Positions 23,232 to 34,744 are shown, numbered from the stretch's first letter. The stretch is DNA of 64,000 nt from Tanypteryx hageni (GCA_028673005.1 CM054112.1:24045624-24109623), one strand, 5' to 3'. The notes: a model not told the origin generated them from the sequence alone. Made by a program: numbers and translations.

Positions 23232-23814
23232 GTCGCCAGTAAACGTTGTGAAGACTGCAAATTTGTTGTCGACTGAAGTGAATTTAAGTAAAATATAGTC
23301 ATCTGTATTCATTACGTAAAAGGTTTTTATTGCACGTCTTAATAAAATGTTTTATTATAACAATCTAAGTTTATGATTTTATCAGCAATGCTTTTTGAAT
23401 GCGGGTTATTGAAACATGAACTAATCATTACGTCGCCACAGTAATAATCGTAAACCCCTCATTTTAATATTGTGTCTATGGAAAATAGTGAACTGCTTTT
23501 CGTCGCGGTTTCCAGGAACGTAACCAAACGTAAATGCGAGGACTGCCTGTATTTACGTTTTGCTAATCCATATGTGGTCGTAAAATGAATTCGTTCAATG
23601 TCAAATGATGCTGTACTACGCAGTAGTTTCTACTTCAGAATCCTCTCTGGTGACTGTTTTTATGTGCATTAACTTTGTTTAATTCATTTTTAGCTTAATT
23701 CTAACAGTGTCATATGTAGTTCATCATCCTGTACTATTTGGGGTGCAAATGGTACTAATGTGTCACAAAATGCCTGCCAGGGAAGTACCCAGTGCTGTCA
23801 TCATTATGGCTAAG

Positions 23815-23900
23815 GGAAAATAGGTTTCGCTTTTCGTCATTTCGTTATAGACCGTAGTTTTCAGGAACGCATCTCCGGCGTATAGTGGGAGATTTGATGT
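23815..23900. repeat. Second pogo-like terminal segment
   Basis: CGCTTTTCGTCATTTCG, then GACCGTAGTTTTCAGGAACG and CGGCGTATAGTGGGAGA, is related to the right subterminal part of the element ending at 23549 (CTTTTCGTCGCGGTTTCCAG, GAACG). It may be the end of another diverged family member whose partner end I could not find. Confidence 0.45.
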
Positions 23901-24329
23901 ATTTCTCTGATAGGTTTTCATTGGAATTAATAATTGATGATTGATATCGTGATCTCATTATCTGTTTTCAAGAAATACTATTTTTAGGATTAATCTAATG
24001 TGCTTCCATGGTCCATATTAACTGTGAAACAAGAAATTATAAAAGATGTTCTTTGAATCATTAAGAGTTATGTTACACCAAAAAATGAAATTTTTTCCAT
24101 AAGTTGCGCGGATTTCCAATTGGATTTCAATGAAATAAAATAATGTATTTACCTTTTACCAAACCTTTGTTTAATCGTTGCTGATCTAAATCCCGCTGAT
24201 TAGAAATTTTTCTGGTTTAGGAGTGTTCATTTTTACGGTAATATTATTGTACAATCTTAACATATGTGGTCAAATAGAATTGAGTTTATAACTAAGTGAA
24301 GATGCCTATATTTGGTGGATCTCCATAAT

Positions 24330-24459
24330 AGGGGAATGGGTGTAATTTGAAATAAAAATAAAACAAATTGCACACTGTTATAAAGACCGGTTGGGACGAA
24401 TGATCGCCATCGTCAGAGAATAACTGATTCCATTTTGTTCATATTACGCCCATTCCCAT
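24330..24459. mobile_element. MITE, 130 bp, with long inverted repeats
   Basis: GGGGAATGGGTGTAATTTGA at the left pairs with TGGGAATGGGCGTAATATGA (reverse complement of the right end, about 24436-24458). The centre holds GACCGGTT and GATCGCCATCGTCAG, reminiscent of the centre of the fold-back element at 28.1 kb. No frame is present. Superfamily not assigned. Confidence 0.65.
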
Positions 24460-24959
24460 AGAATGAAGTTTACTTTCGTTGCTGACACCAGTAAGATTCG
24501 TTTATAAAAGTCTGAAAATTTTTATAATATGGTGAAGTCTTCCACTATGAAAAGTTTAACATGATTAATTTACAAATATTTTATTTATAGAATTGCTCAT
24601 TATCGAAACTAAAGAGAAAAAAGTAAAATATATCTGATAGCACTTTAAGTTTCGTTACATCTCTGGACAAAAATTATTAGATGTAGGTAACTGTATAAAT
24701 AATCATTGTTTTACATTCTCCTTAACTGCCTTCTGAGTTTACTTAATGTACTGTTATATATCTTATTACACGATTTTTTTAAATCAACCACAGCACGAAG
24801 CAATATCATATATTAAATAGGATATAAACAACAAATGAGTGCCTGAAATGGTCGCAGGATACGGTGCTTGTGCCGGCATCATTTACATTTCCCAATTCAT
24901 ACTCTTCATAGAAGACGCAGCAGATTGTCACTCAGAGGGAGATTAATTTCTCAAAACTT

Positions 24960-26340
24960 CGTGATGAAGAGTCGCTCGTTCGTTCACCTGCGGGTCGGAA
25001 ACAAAGCTAGTCCCTAGATGAAACCCTGAGGCACACGCCCACCTGCTTTGCCACTTGAAGACATCGACCGCCTCTCGGCCTCAAACCAACTCCCGGAGGA
25101 AGGAGATCCATCAACGCGACGGGGTACGCAGAAACGGAGGCTGTGACAGGATGGGAGAAAGAGGGAGGCAAGGAAAGAGTTCGAGAGAGAGAGATGAGAT
25201 GGAGGGGGAGGAACGAAGGCACGGGGAGGAGGAGGTTGGCATAGAGACTTTGAGAGAAGGCCGGAAGAGGGAGGAGAACGGGAAAGGCCCCCGCACTCAC
25301 TTTGGAATCGTAATTACATCTCGGAGAGTTGACGTCCTCGAGTCTCAGCCAATCGGGAGCTTTCCATTTTCTCTCCTTCTCCAGATCCCCTCTCTCTTCC
25401 CCCTTTCGTTCTCCTTTCTCTCGCACTCTTCATCCCCCGCCCTCTCTCTCTCCCTCCCTAAAAGTCCTTCTTTCCCTTTTCCTGTTCCCAGTCCTCAAAA
25501 CCTTGGCAACGAGGCCCTTCCCCGCCACGCCACCTTGCGTCCCCACCTCATACCACTCCTCATAAAACGTTCCTCCCCCGTCACTCCCTGCCTTTCTCCT
25601 CCGCCTCATCTCATCAATTACATCGTACATTCCAATTCCGCTCTCTCTATTCCTCCTCTCACCCTCCCTCTTTCTCTTCTTCTGACTCAATTTTGAGCCT
25701 TCCCTTAAGCCCCTCCTTTTCCATTTACAGCGTTCAAATCTTTTTTCCCCTCCATTCTGTTCGACGTCTCCTTCGGCATTCCTCCTCCATTTCTCCTTCT
25801 CCTTTCCTTCCAATCTTCAAACGCTAGTCATTCCGGAAACTTGGAAAGCCTTACATACTTAAGCGTCTAACAGATTTCCTCCACTTTCCCTCTCTGTCTC
25901 CAATTAGGTATTTCTTCGATAGCACAGTTTCTTCCTCTCTCTCCCTCTCCTCGCCCCTCCTCCTTCACCTCGTCCATCCCCATTCACCTCATCCCTCCCC
26001 CTTCACCTCATCCCTCCCCCTTCACCTCATCCCTCCCCCTTCACCTCATCCCTCCCCCTTCACCTCATCCCTCCCCCTTCACCTCATCCCTCCCCCTTCA
26101 CCTCATCCCTCCCACTTCACCTCGCCCCTCCCCCTTCACCTCATCATCTCACTCCGTCTCATCCTCTTCTCTCGTCTTCGCTTTTGCTTCCCTACGGCTC
26201 CTTTCCCTCTGTGCTTCCCTCTGGAATTCTCTCATCCCTTTTAATCCCATTCTCTTCCCTTTCCCTCCTCCTTGACGAGCATCTCGTGGCATTCTCTATC
26301 TTGTTCGTTCAACTCCGTCCTCCAAGTGCTATTCAATTAA
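24960..26340. other. GA-rich then CT-rich island
   Basis: GC-rich with CpGs at 24960-25130, purine-rich from about 25135 to 25290, then pyrimidine-rich from about 25370 to 26280. Long frames on both strands (213, 139 and 127 codons) consist of Arg/Glu/Gly or Ser/Pro/Leu runs and are rejected as genes. The CT half contains the minisatellite listed separately. Confidence 0.65.
25964..26150 (+). repeat. 19-bp minisatellite, nine full units and a partial
   Basis: The unit TTCACCTCATCCCTCCCCC starts at 25964, 25983, 26002, 26021, 26040, 26059, 26078, 26097 and 26116, with a partial unit from 26135. The inner units are identical. The first unit has CGTCCATCCCCA and the outer right units carry A or CG changes, a pattern of edge variants around a homogenised core. 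There are no spacers, so it is not a CRISPR array. Confidence 0.95.
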
Positions 26341-28099
26341 TAGTGATTAATATCCTCGAACAAAAACGTGGGTAACATTTTTTTACGCTCGGTTGCAACA
26401 GTAAGAAAAATAAATGGATAACGTTAATTTGCTCATGTTTCAACGATGAGATTGATCGATTGATGCTTTAACTTCGTTAAAGTTACGCAAATGAGTTTGA
26501 AAAGCTTAGCTATATATAAGGTAAGTTGAGATCACTTCATAATTTGCTTTCGATGCAACTTGATGGATTCTATAAGCTTAAACTTTGTCTTCTAGTATAA
26601 AAATTTAAACCAATGGGTTTGACAATTAGATCATTTAGGAGTTTGTACTGTCTGTTTAGAGTTTAAATTTTTCTTACGTTAATCCCTTCATTTTCTTAAA
26701 TCATAGTGAACTTAATTGTGCATAAATTTGCACAACTATATTTTAGTATTCTGATGGAGTATAAATAACCATTGAAAAATTGAAACAAAGATTTTCCGTT
26801 TTGTCAATGGCAATAATTGATTGATTGATAGGCATCCTAACTGCGAACATATTTATTTATATAATAGATGAGAGACACGTCTTAGATTTTGCTAATTAAA
26901 GAATGTCAAGCTCTATAACGAATCCTAACCACACTGATGCAATACTCAATCTAGGAGGGTAGCAAATGTTTAGAGATTTCTCCAACAGAAAAGGTTTTAG
27001 GCTTTATCTATACGGTTAGCGATTTGTTATTCATCAATTGCAATAATTAAGAGGTTGTGTAAACGGGTAAAAATATTCTCCTTTCCAGAAAAAATTAGCC
27101 ATTTAAACTTAAATTGTTAATGGTATATTTTAGCACGCAACCCTCAGAGAGAGATAATCACGCTGCCAATTTGACATGGCTGCGCTACCCATAATTCCGT
27201 TCACGTGGTCTATGGACTTGATACAATCTCTTGAACAATAAATATTTCACAATCCAGTCCAAGAAAGTAAAATTGATATAATTCTGTAAAAGAATTAAAT
27301 GATATATTCTACCCGTAAATTGATTCACTTCGGCGCCTTTTCAAACGAACCCGCCGAAATATTTCCTAACTCTGCTTAGCTAAGACGCCCTGTGCGCAGA
27401 TAAAACATTTCCTGCTTCCTCCATCGCGCGCCAAACTTCAGCATTCCGTGTCGTCCTTTTATTTCTAATCCCTTCACAACTCTCAAGTCTCAACCATCAA
27501 TCCCCTGTCCCCCGACCACCCAAAGCCCATTCCGGGAACGAGGGAATCGTTTCAACGTACGCGAAGTACGATTCTTGTTTTAGTGGCGCTTCGGATCGTG
27601 GAGGGAATGTCAAACTCCCGTTAAGGGATGAGCATCGATCGTCATCTTAATGAGGCCGGGATACTTGGGAGGACGCAAAAAGGTTTTCTTGGACTTTATT
27701 AGGGGAAGCCGTTGGTGCAATCATGAAATTTTGACTCCTTTTACGGTCGGCGTCGGCTCATTTATAAAAAATATGACAAATATATTGGCGCCGAATAGGA
27801 AATTAAAAATAGAAAATTATGACGACTTTTGTGATTGAAACACCTCTAAAAAAATAAGTGCTAAATATATGAAAGAATTAACAAACTGAGAGCAGAAACG
27901 CAATGGATTTATTTCCTGTCTTTTCATTTAATGAATGTTCCTAATAGATAGGTAAAGGTGGAGAATACGGCGAAAATTATGTTAAATGAGAAATCAAACT
28001 TTTTAACCGAATGTTCCTAAGATAACATTACATAGAAGAAAGGATATTCCTAAAGTTCTCCTTAATAAATTCAGGTTCCACTTTGTGGAATTCATTTAT
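26340..28099. other. AT-rich spacer with a moderate-GC patch
   Basis: No gene recognised. A CpG-containing patch at about 27340-27660 (CGGCGCC, AACGTACGCGAAGTACG) is not a clear purine/pyrimidine island. The frames at 26184-26375 and 27650-27838 have no motif. Confidence 0.5.
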
Positions 28100-28263
28100 G
28101 ATACAGATAAAAAATAAACTATATATCTTCCATGAAAATTATTTATTAAATCAAGACCGGTTTCTTTAATATCCTAGCATCATCAGATGACGATCGTAGT
28201 GAAACCGGTTTTGATTTGATAATAATTTTCGTGGAAGATACATAGTTGATTTTTATTAGTATC
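28100..28263. mobile_element. Fold-back MITE, about 164 bp
   Basis: The left arm (about 28100-28174) and right arm (about 28195-28263) are inverted copies. Landmarks are TATCTTCCATGAAAATTAT against TATCTTCCACGAAAATTAT, and AAATCAAGACCGGTTTC against AAATCAAAACCGGTTTC. The short centre reads ATCATCAGATGACGATCG. There are no coding frames. A few mismatches between arms suggest moderate age. Confidence 0.8.
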
Positions 28264-28269
28264 TTACCT

Positions 28270-29420
28270 AAACTTGTTTTTAAACAAGATTTTTATGGTG
28301 ATAGCATGCCTGATAAACAAATATTCCTCCGTTTATTTAAAAGGGCTACTTTCGCTAACAAACTTTTAAAATATAGGTTACTTGTGTTTTCGGTTAAACT
28401 CACATTTGGTAATAATCATTTTACTGTAAAACTTTAAAATATTATTATACAAAATTTATCAAATTTTAACGATTATTTTAATTTTATTAGTTTGGGCTCT
28501 TTAGAAACCACGCAAAGAATACAAAACTGATGTCTCAATAAAAACCTGCCATCGCAAATGCATTGCGGTCAAAAGTAAATTGGATATTCAAACCGCGTTC
28601 CTTCCATCTGTACTGCCGAAAAACCTTGAGGTCGGCGCCCTACATCTATTAAAAATGACCCTTTTCCGCTCCACTCCGCACCCCACGGTATGCACGCATT
28701 TATTGGCCATTCCAACCCCTTAATACCACCTCCATTTCTCACCCTCTATTCTTCTTTCGTAACCCCAACCCGGTTTCAAATCCCTTATTTACATAAAAGT
28801 TACGAATTTCCCATTTACTCGGAAACTCATTCTACGATGCATACTTCGCGGCAGAATCAATACGAATACGAATTGTAGTTTAGAAGTTTTTTATCGTAAA
28901 TTATGGAGTACATCTTCGCATATTTCATTGAAAAATCTAAAATAAATCCGATGTAATTTTAATGAAATCTCCATTTTAAATATACTTACGTTAAATCTAT
29001 TAATTAAAACTTCATATTTCCGCTTAATTCAGGTTCTCTATCTTGCAATCATTATTTCTCTTGATTATTAATACTTTTTAATAAAATGTTTATGTTTAAT
29101 AAGTGGCTAGTAATAACTACCCTTCGTTACCATTTTAGAATCATTGAACTATTAATTTGACATTAATCACATATTTTCAAATATTTTATCAATAATTTAA
29201 TATGCCACCCTTCTAATAAAGGGGTAAAGGTATATAAACCGGGAACTGAATTTGATAATGTAAATTATTTTGCGATATCTCATTAGTATAGTAACAACGC
29301 AAACATATAAAGATATACATTTGAAATAACTCAAATTAATGCTAAATAACGTCATGCTAAGTATCCTGTTTGTATTTTCCTCCACGTTTAAGTTGTTTTG
29401 TGAGCTAAAAGAAGTGTGGT
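28270..29420. other. AT-rich spacer
   Basis: No gene or repeat recognised apart from short uninformative frames (28246-28437, 28690-28878). Confidence 0.55.
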
Positions 29421-29430
29421 GAGGTGCACT

Positions 29431-29605
29431 CAGCACCGTAACTAGGGCAGGGCAAGCGGGGCATCTGCCCCGGGCGCAACTAAGTAAGGGGCGCAAAAAA
29501 TCAAAATGGTAACTAAATAAACTAGAGAAGATAAATTTTCAAAGTAGGGGGAGTCACATATTTAGCAGTTTTCTCCGGGCGCTAAAATAGTTAGTTACGG
29601 CGCTG
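29431..29605. mobile_element. Non-autonomous hAT MITE, 175 bp
   Basis: The left end CAGCACCGTAACTAG and right end (reverse complement) CAGCGCCGTAACTAA match at 13 of 15. The flanks GGTGCACT (29423-29430) and GGTGCACG (29606-29613) match at 7 of 8, a nearly intact hAT target duplication. The interior contains GGGGCATCTGCCCCGGGCGC, a small GC-rich palindrome. No transposase is present. Confidence 0.88.
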
Positions 29606-29825
29606 GGTGCACGCATTTGCAATCTGTGCTGTTTTGCATGAGCTACGACTGATTTTATGCGGCAAGGTTGTTCTTTTTATTCTCCAATTTTTTCTACTCT
29701 CCACAAAAGTGTCTTCAATTGGTTCCGTACGAAGTACATATGAAATCACAATACACTAGAGGTTTCCAGCATTCTTGGTCTTGACCTCACATGATGTCGT
29801 CACTATATTGATCATTCATTACGGC

Positions 29826-30756
29826 AGGTGGGGTGGTGCGGCGTCTCTCCCTGAAGATTGGGAGAGATGCCGCAAGAAATGAAGGGAGAGATGCCGCGCT
29901 TTAATATAATTCAATATCTGATTTTTACACATTATACATGTAGCTACATTAACGAGTACTCACAAACATCTTTGTTATTTTATTTTGCAACTAGATTTCT
30001 AAAACTAACGATGGAAACAAGGTTCGCCTTTTTGCAGATTTGTGTGCTAAATTCTCAAGATGCCCACTGAATACAAAAGTGAAGGAAACGTGAATAGAGG
30101 TTGATGGAGTGAGGAAAACCTCAGAGATGAAGTTCGGATGTTACAGGCTGCTTGGGTTCTCACTGAAGCAGATAACATTGCGAAAAGGCAAATGAAGCAA
30201 AGAGAGAAGGAAATCAAAGAGCAGAGGAAAAAATCAAAGGTAAACAGTTCCAGTACTTCAGGTCTACAAGATTGGAAAATTTTAAAAAAGACGAACTCAA
30301 CAATAAAAGAAAGTTCTAATCAAAAGACCCCTGAAAATTCTGACACTAACAAGTGTTGTTTGTGCTGGGAAAACTACTTACAAACAACAAAGAATGATGA
30401 TTGGAACAGGTGTGTACGTTGCAAAAACTGGCTGCATGAGTCCTGCTCCCCGTACGGAAGCAAATGTGTCTGTTGCGGCAGAAGACAGTTACGAGAGAAA
30501 AATACCAAACAAAAGTGAATGTAGCAGTTTTCATTGACTAACTCTTACACTTATTCGCTGTAATTAATGCGATTTACAAGATTTTGCCATTATATTATTT
30601 TCTGTTTTAATGTTAATATTACTTCATTACTTTGAATATATTTAATACTTAGAATAAAGTTGATTAATTTTCATTTATATGTATTGTTTTTTGAATTCGC
30701 AGGAAATTTTCAAAGAGCGACATCTTCCCCTAACAGGCGCAGCATTTCACCCGGCA
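29826..30756 (+). mobile_element. Internally deleted pogo-like transposon
   Basis: The left boundary has GGTGGGGTGGTGCGGCGTCT and the right boundary (reverse complement) GGGTGAAATGCTGCGCCTGT, which are weakly but colinearly similar. A motif GGGAGAGATGCCGC occurs at the left twice in direct and once in inverted form, and a related GGGGAAGATGTCGC occurs inverted near 30717-30730. Inside is a frame joining the extreme N-terminus and the C-terminus of a pogo-like transposase. The ends are approximate and a TA duplication is not obvious. Confidence 0.55.
30060..30518 (+). pseudogene. Truncated pogo-like transposase with C-terminal PHD-type zinc finger
   Basis: From ATG 30060 the frame reads MPTEYKSEGNVNRG, TGA, WSEENLRDEV. 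This is the start of pogo/Tigger-type transposases, just before the Psq helix-turn-helix (usually KRG-WSEE-L). It then runs straight into a Lys/Glu-rich segment and a cysteine finger. The open part from Met 30138 has 126 codons: a basic, probably coiled or disordered region (residues 15-70), then C73-x2-C76, C92-x2-C95, H100-x2-C103 and C110-x2-C113, a complete C4HC3 PHD-like pattern with Trp at 98. In this family the finger follows the DDE domain, which is absent. The TGA at 30102 is the only lesion in the joined frame. PHD fingers usually bind histone tails; no function can be claimed here. It could be a decayed deletion derivative or, less likely, an expressed small zinc-finger protein. Confidence 0.75.
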
Positions 30757-30759
30757 TGT

Positions 30760-33400
30760 CCTGGAGAAATATTTTTAATCGTCCTGTATCCACGAGACTT
30801 TATTTATTGAGATTTATTTTTTAATGTTTTGTGAGATAGCATCACCGTAGAAATACGATGTCTCACGCACTTCCCTCCCCATTTCATGCATGTCTTCATT
30901 TACGTAGAATGATTTCTCGATGACTATTTCTTTACTATAATCTACGATATATAACTTATTTTGCGATATCTTAATATTCTTCCGACGTTATACAACTTCT
31001 TAAATAATTAATTTATAATATCATATGGGAAAAAAAAAACAAATTTAACCGCAGAATTGAAATTATATACGGTCGTCTTCGATTTGGCTGTGAGTGAATA
31101 TCATAACATAAGTTTGCTTTAAACAAAATAAAAAATAATAATTCTTATTATTCATATTATTGAAATAAGATAATATTAATTTAATGGTATTAGGAGATTA
31201 AATAAGCTCCAGTAACTTCATAGGCGAAAATGACTAGAAGCAATTTTTAAGCAATCAATCTAAGAATATTTCAATCAGTAAACAGTATATAAAAATCTGA
31301 TGTGACCACCACATGACTTTCTCCATATCTGTGATATTTCTAAAAATTCCAAATAGGTTACATAATAATAAATATTTTAAGAAACGAGAAAATTTAAACT
31401 TTACAAAAAACAGAAATAAACTCAAACTATAGCCTTCTGATATTGAATACAGCCACAAAGCTCCAACAATTAAGAAAAGAAAAAGAAGCGTTACTAAGAC
31501 GTAACTAAGCGTCAATTGTTAACAATAATCGTTGATAGGTGATGGTGATGGCAGCTAAAAATATAGCATATCTCTTAAACAATGAATTATATGGAAAAAT
31601 GTTTCAAACATAGGTTGTAGAAAATTTCCTACAACTTTTATTCCAATATATTTTTAAATTGATCAAATAATAAAGCAAATATTTCAAAATAACGGATTAG
31701 TAACAAGAGTAAACACCCACTTCCGGTTGACCAATTCTTACCAAAAACTAATCAGTTCTTGTGACTATTATAAAAATGTTAAATATAAAATTTCACATAG
31801 ATCTGATTAATAGTTTTTGAGTTAGAGCACCCACGAAAAGCTATCACACACTCTCACACACACACAGGCATCATCGAGAAAATAGTCAAAACGTGTTCAG
31901 GGGACCTCAAAACGTGTATTTCCGTTGAAATCTCGAAGTCGATTTTTTTCATGAATACAATACTTAGGTGTACGTAGGTGTATGAAGAAAGCAAAAACGA
32001 AGATTATAAAAAACAATATCTAAAGGGATATGTACGAAAGAATTTTATATATACATTTATGCTAAAACTCATTTCAGTTACATAAAAATTTGTTATAAAT
32101 AAAATAATTTAGTAATGACATTATTAAATAAATCATATATTAATATGAGAGGCATTCATTGAAAGCAAGACAAAAAATATGATTACAAAAATATGTTCCT
32201 TCGTATTTTTCTCACGGAACGTACATGCCGTATTTACTCGCTTAAATTGTTATACTTTTTCACACGTTTTCTTAACACCAAAACAAAGGAAGGACAAATA
32301 CTCAACATAGACGATGATAACTAAGTATTTCGTCAAACTACAGGAGGGGCAAAGTTAATACAGAGTGATTCAATCTTTCTGCTTGGTGAAGTTATCATTT
32401 TTAGATCCATTCAAAATGAAAAACAAAATCCAAATTTGGACGTATGTACAGCCAAAATAAACATATTCCCAAAGTAAAAGAAAAAATTATTATGTGGTGC
32501 AAAAAATATCTTTTATTTCTTCCGTATATTTCGGGGGGAGAAATTACGCAATGGAGGCAATTACGCGAGTAAATGCGGTATTTTGACAGAACTCGAAGAT
32601 TTCTTGAACTGTTCAGTGGATACTAAATCATCCTTAAGGTGACGCTCCATCTTGCCTAAGGCAAGTATCTTTGGGGGCGAATTCCCCGTTCAAAATGATA
32701 CACAAAAGTTGTATAGTATTTGCCTCAAGAGAGCACTGAGACAAGATTGAGTGCCTGATATCTTGACGACTGAAGTATGAGATAGTAGTGGAAAACATTC
32801 CGCATTAAATCTAACCCAAAGAGTTCCCCAACTTCGGTGTTATCTCAAAATTCCTTTTATGAATTCAGCCGTAATCAAATATATTTTATTTCATTATAGT
32901 TGACAGAACAGAGATACATTTTTACTATAAACTGAACTGTCAACTGTATTTCTTAGCTCATCTTCTAGGAACGTGTGAAAAATATATTTTTTTAATTCAC
33001 TTAGGTAATTGACTGAAATAACAATTATAGTGTTCTATTTTGTAGGTTTCCGTAGTTACCCAAAGTCTGACATCAATATAGTTATATTATGGTGTCACTA
33101 ATGGTTTTTACATTAATTTTAATCCTATTGGACATTTTAAAGTCTTAATGCCAGTAGATAATAATAAGCAACGGATGGGATTTATGGAATGAAGTATTTT
33201 ATTTTCAGATTTATCGAAATAATAATAGGCATAAATAATTCATTGTGGATTGATAAAAATTGTGCAAGAAGGAATCTCGCTTTAGTGGAAATAAACATCG
33301 TATTTAAAATACAGTTTGTTCAAGTACTAAAAAAATTGGTTTCCATTATTGCTCCTGTCCTTTGGAAATGACGCTACTAACTTATACATTCTGAATGCGG
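30760..33400. other. AT-rich spacer
   Basis: No gene recognised. CACACTCTCACACACACACA lies near 31845-31866, in repeat-like sequence whose style resembles the segment at 10.5 kb. Frames at 31255-31515 (minus) and 33189-33371 carry hydrophobic or random composition without a domain. Confidence 0.55.
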
Positions 33401-34240
33401 CATGAAGAAATGGAGAAAGACGTCCTAGAAAGATCCTACCTTTTCCAGGGTGACCCCCGACCACTTTACTCTCACAATATTGCCTTCTGCGCGGAGCATA
33501 CCCATCCCACATAGTAAGGCCTGCCTCCAAACCTTCCCACCTTCTTCCCACCCCTCCTCCCCCTCCAGCCTCAAACACCGGCTAAGCAGCCGAGGCAAGC
33601 CTCCACGTGGCAGTTTCTTACACCCGGCCCAAGCCATTACGCTCTCCTCCCCTCCACCTTGCTCCCCCTTCCATGTTCCTCTCCCCATAGAATTCCCAAA
33701 TCTCTATCTTCCCATCCCCTTATCCTATCGCCCCTTTCTCTTCAACAACACCCCGCAGACACATCCCGCCCGGCTCAAGCCTCCCCTTCTTTTGAGGAGC
33801 GTCGGCCATTTTGTTGCACTCGTTTACCCGGGCGCAGATTCCAAAATGGCCGCGGGAGAAAGAGGGACGAAAATGAGTCCTGGGAGGTGAGCGGAAATGA
33901 GAATTGGAATGAAGGGAGGTGGAGAAAATGAGCAGAGGAAAGGGTGAGGTAGGAGGAGAAATGGGGAGGGAGAGAGAGAGGGAAAGAGAGGGATAGACAC
34001 CATCCTCCCGTCTCCCGCCAAACAACTGCCGGTGCTATTGCGCTGAAGGGTTCCGGTTTCCAAGTTGAGGAGCGAGGGGTTAAGGTGCGAAAGGAGAGTT
34101 GGGGACGGAGGTGAGGAGGGAGGTGTAAAAGGGGAAGTAAGAGGAGTTAGGTAAGGAGTGACGGGAAGGAAATGAAGAGGGAGGAAGGTGGAATAATGAG
34201 TGAAGGTTTGGAGCTAGAAGAGACCAGTAAGGAAGAGAAG
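33400..34240. other. CT-rich then GA-rich island with paired ATGGC motifs
   Basis: Pyrimidine-rich with CpGs from about 33450 to 33790, then purine-rich from about 33850 to 34240 (GGGAGAGAGAGAGGG). At the switch sit CGGCCATTTTG (33803-33813) and CAAAATGGCCG (33842-33852), the same YY1/Pho-like motif in opposite orientations 40 bp apart. The frames are low-complexity. A promoter-like or regulatory role is an inference. Confidence 0.6.
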
Positions 34241-34474
34241 AGAATAGCAGAGGATGGAAACGATATGCACGCAAAACAACACAAAAGTTGCAGCGATTTA
34301 GAAAAAATGATAAGATGCGTAATGCAGCAAACGTTGCAAGAGGTAGACTTAAAATTTAGATAAACAAGGATAAAATTAAAACAGCTACTTAAAGATTGTC
34401 CAAAATAAACTATGGAGTAAATTTTTAAATGCCTAAAACGCCGTTCGTTGAGCTGGCGAATTAATGCCCTAGAA

Positions 34475-34735
34475 CAGTACTTCTCAACTAGTTGGACGCG
34501 AAATATCAAAAATAATTATTATAAAACTTTTTCTAAGCAACAATATTGCAATTTATATTAATATTTAACTGAATGTACTTAAAATCTTACATAAATGTTT
34601 ACCTTAACACTAAAATTCATTTAACGTAAATATCAACTTCTTAGAAAAGATACAGTTTTACTTTATTATGGTATGACCCAGTTCTTTTAATAAAATGGTT
34701 GCTGGGATGTAGATCCAAAAGGTTAAAAACGGCTA
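34475..34735. mobile_element. Non-autonomous hAT MITE, 261 bp
   Basis: The left end CAGTACTTCTCAACTAGTTG and right end (reverse complement) TAGCCGTTTTTAACCTTTTG are diverged versions of the hAT CAGtggttCTCAACctttt end. The flanks CCCTAGAA (34467-34474) and CCCTAGAG (34736-34743) match at 7 of 8, supporting an 8-bp target duplication. The interior is AT-rich without a frame. Confidence 0.75.
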
Positions 34736-34744
34736 CCCTAGAGG

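Larger units (their letters stand above)
21472..23549. mobile_element. Pogo/Tigger-type DNA transposon remnant with nested insertions
   Basis: The left end reads CTGGCAGTCCCCGATTTTCG and the right end (reverse complement) CAGGCAGTCCTCGCATTTAC. Both ends are flanked by TA (21470-21471 and 23550-23551), the target duplication of the Tc1/mariner/pogo superfamily. Subterminal TTCGTCGTTCCGC and GACGAAAAGC blocks near the two ends are also related. No transposase frame of its own survives. The total length of 2.08 kb includes a mariner copy (21842-22719) and a hAT MITE (23001-23231), so the original element was under 1 kb and non-autonomous at the time of those insertions. Confidence 0.7.

Noticed and set aside
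25055..25696. 213-codon frame
   Set aside because: Begins Arg/Glu/Gly-rich and ends Ser/Pro/Leu-rich, exactly tracking the purine-to-pyrimidine switch; composition artefact.
25964..26150. CRISPR-like array
   Set aside because: Units are contiguous with no spacers and the DNA is eukaryotic; it is a minisatellite.
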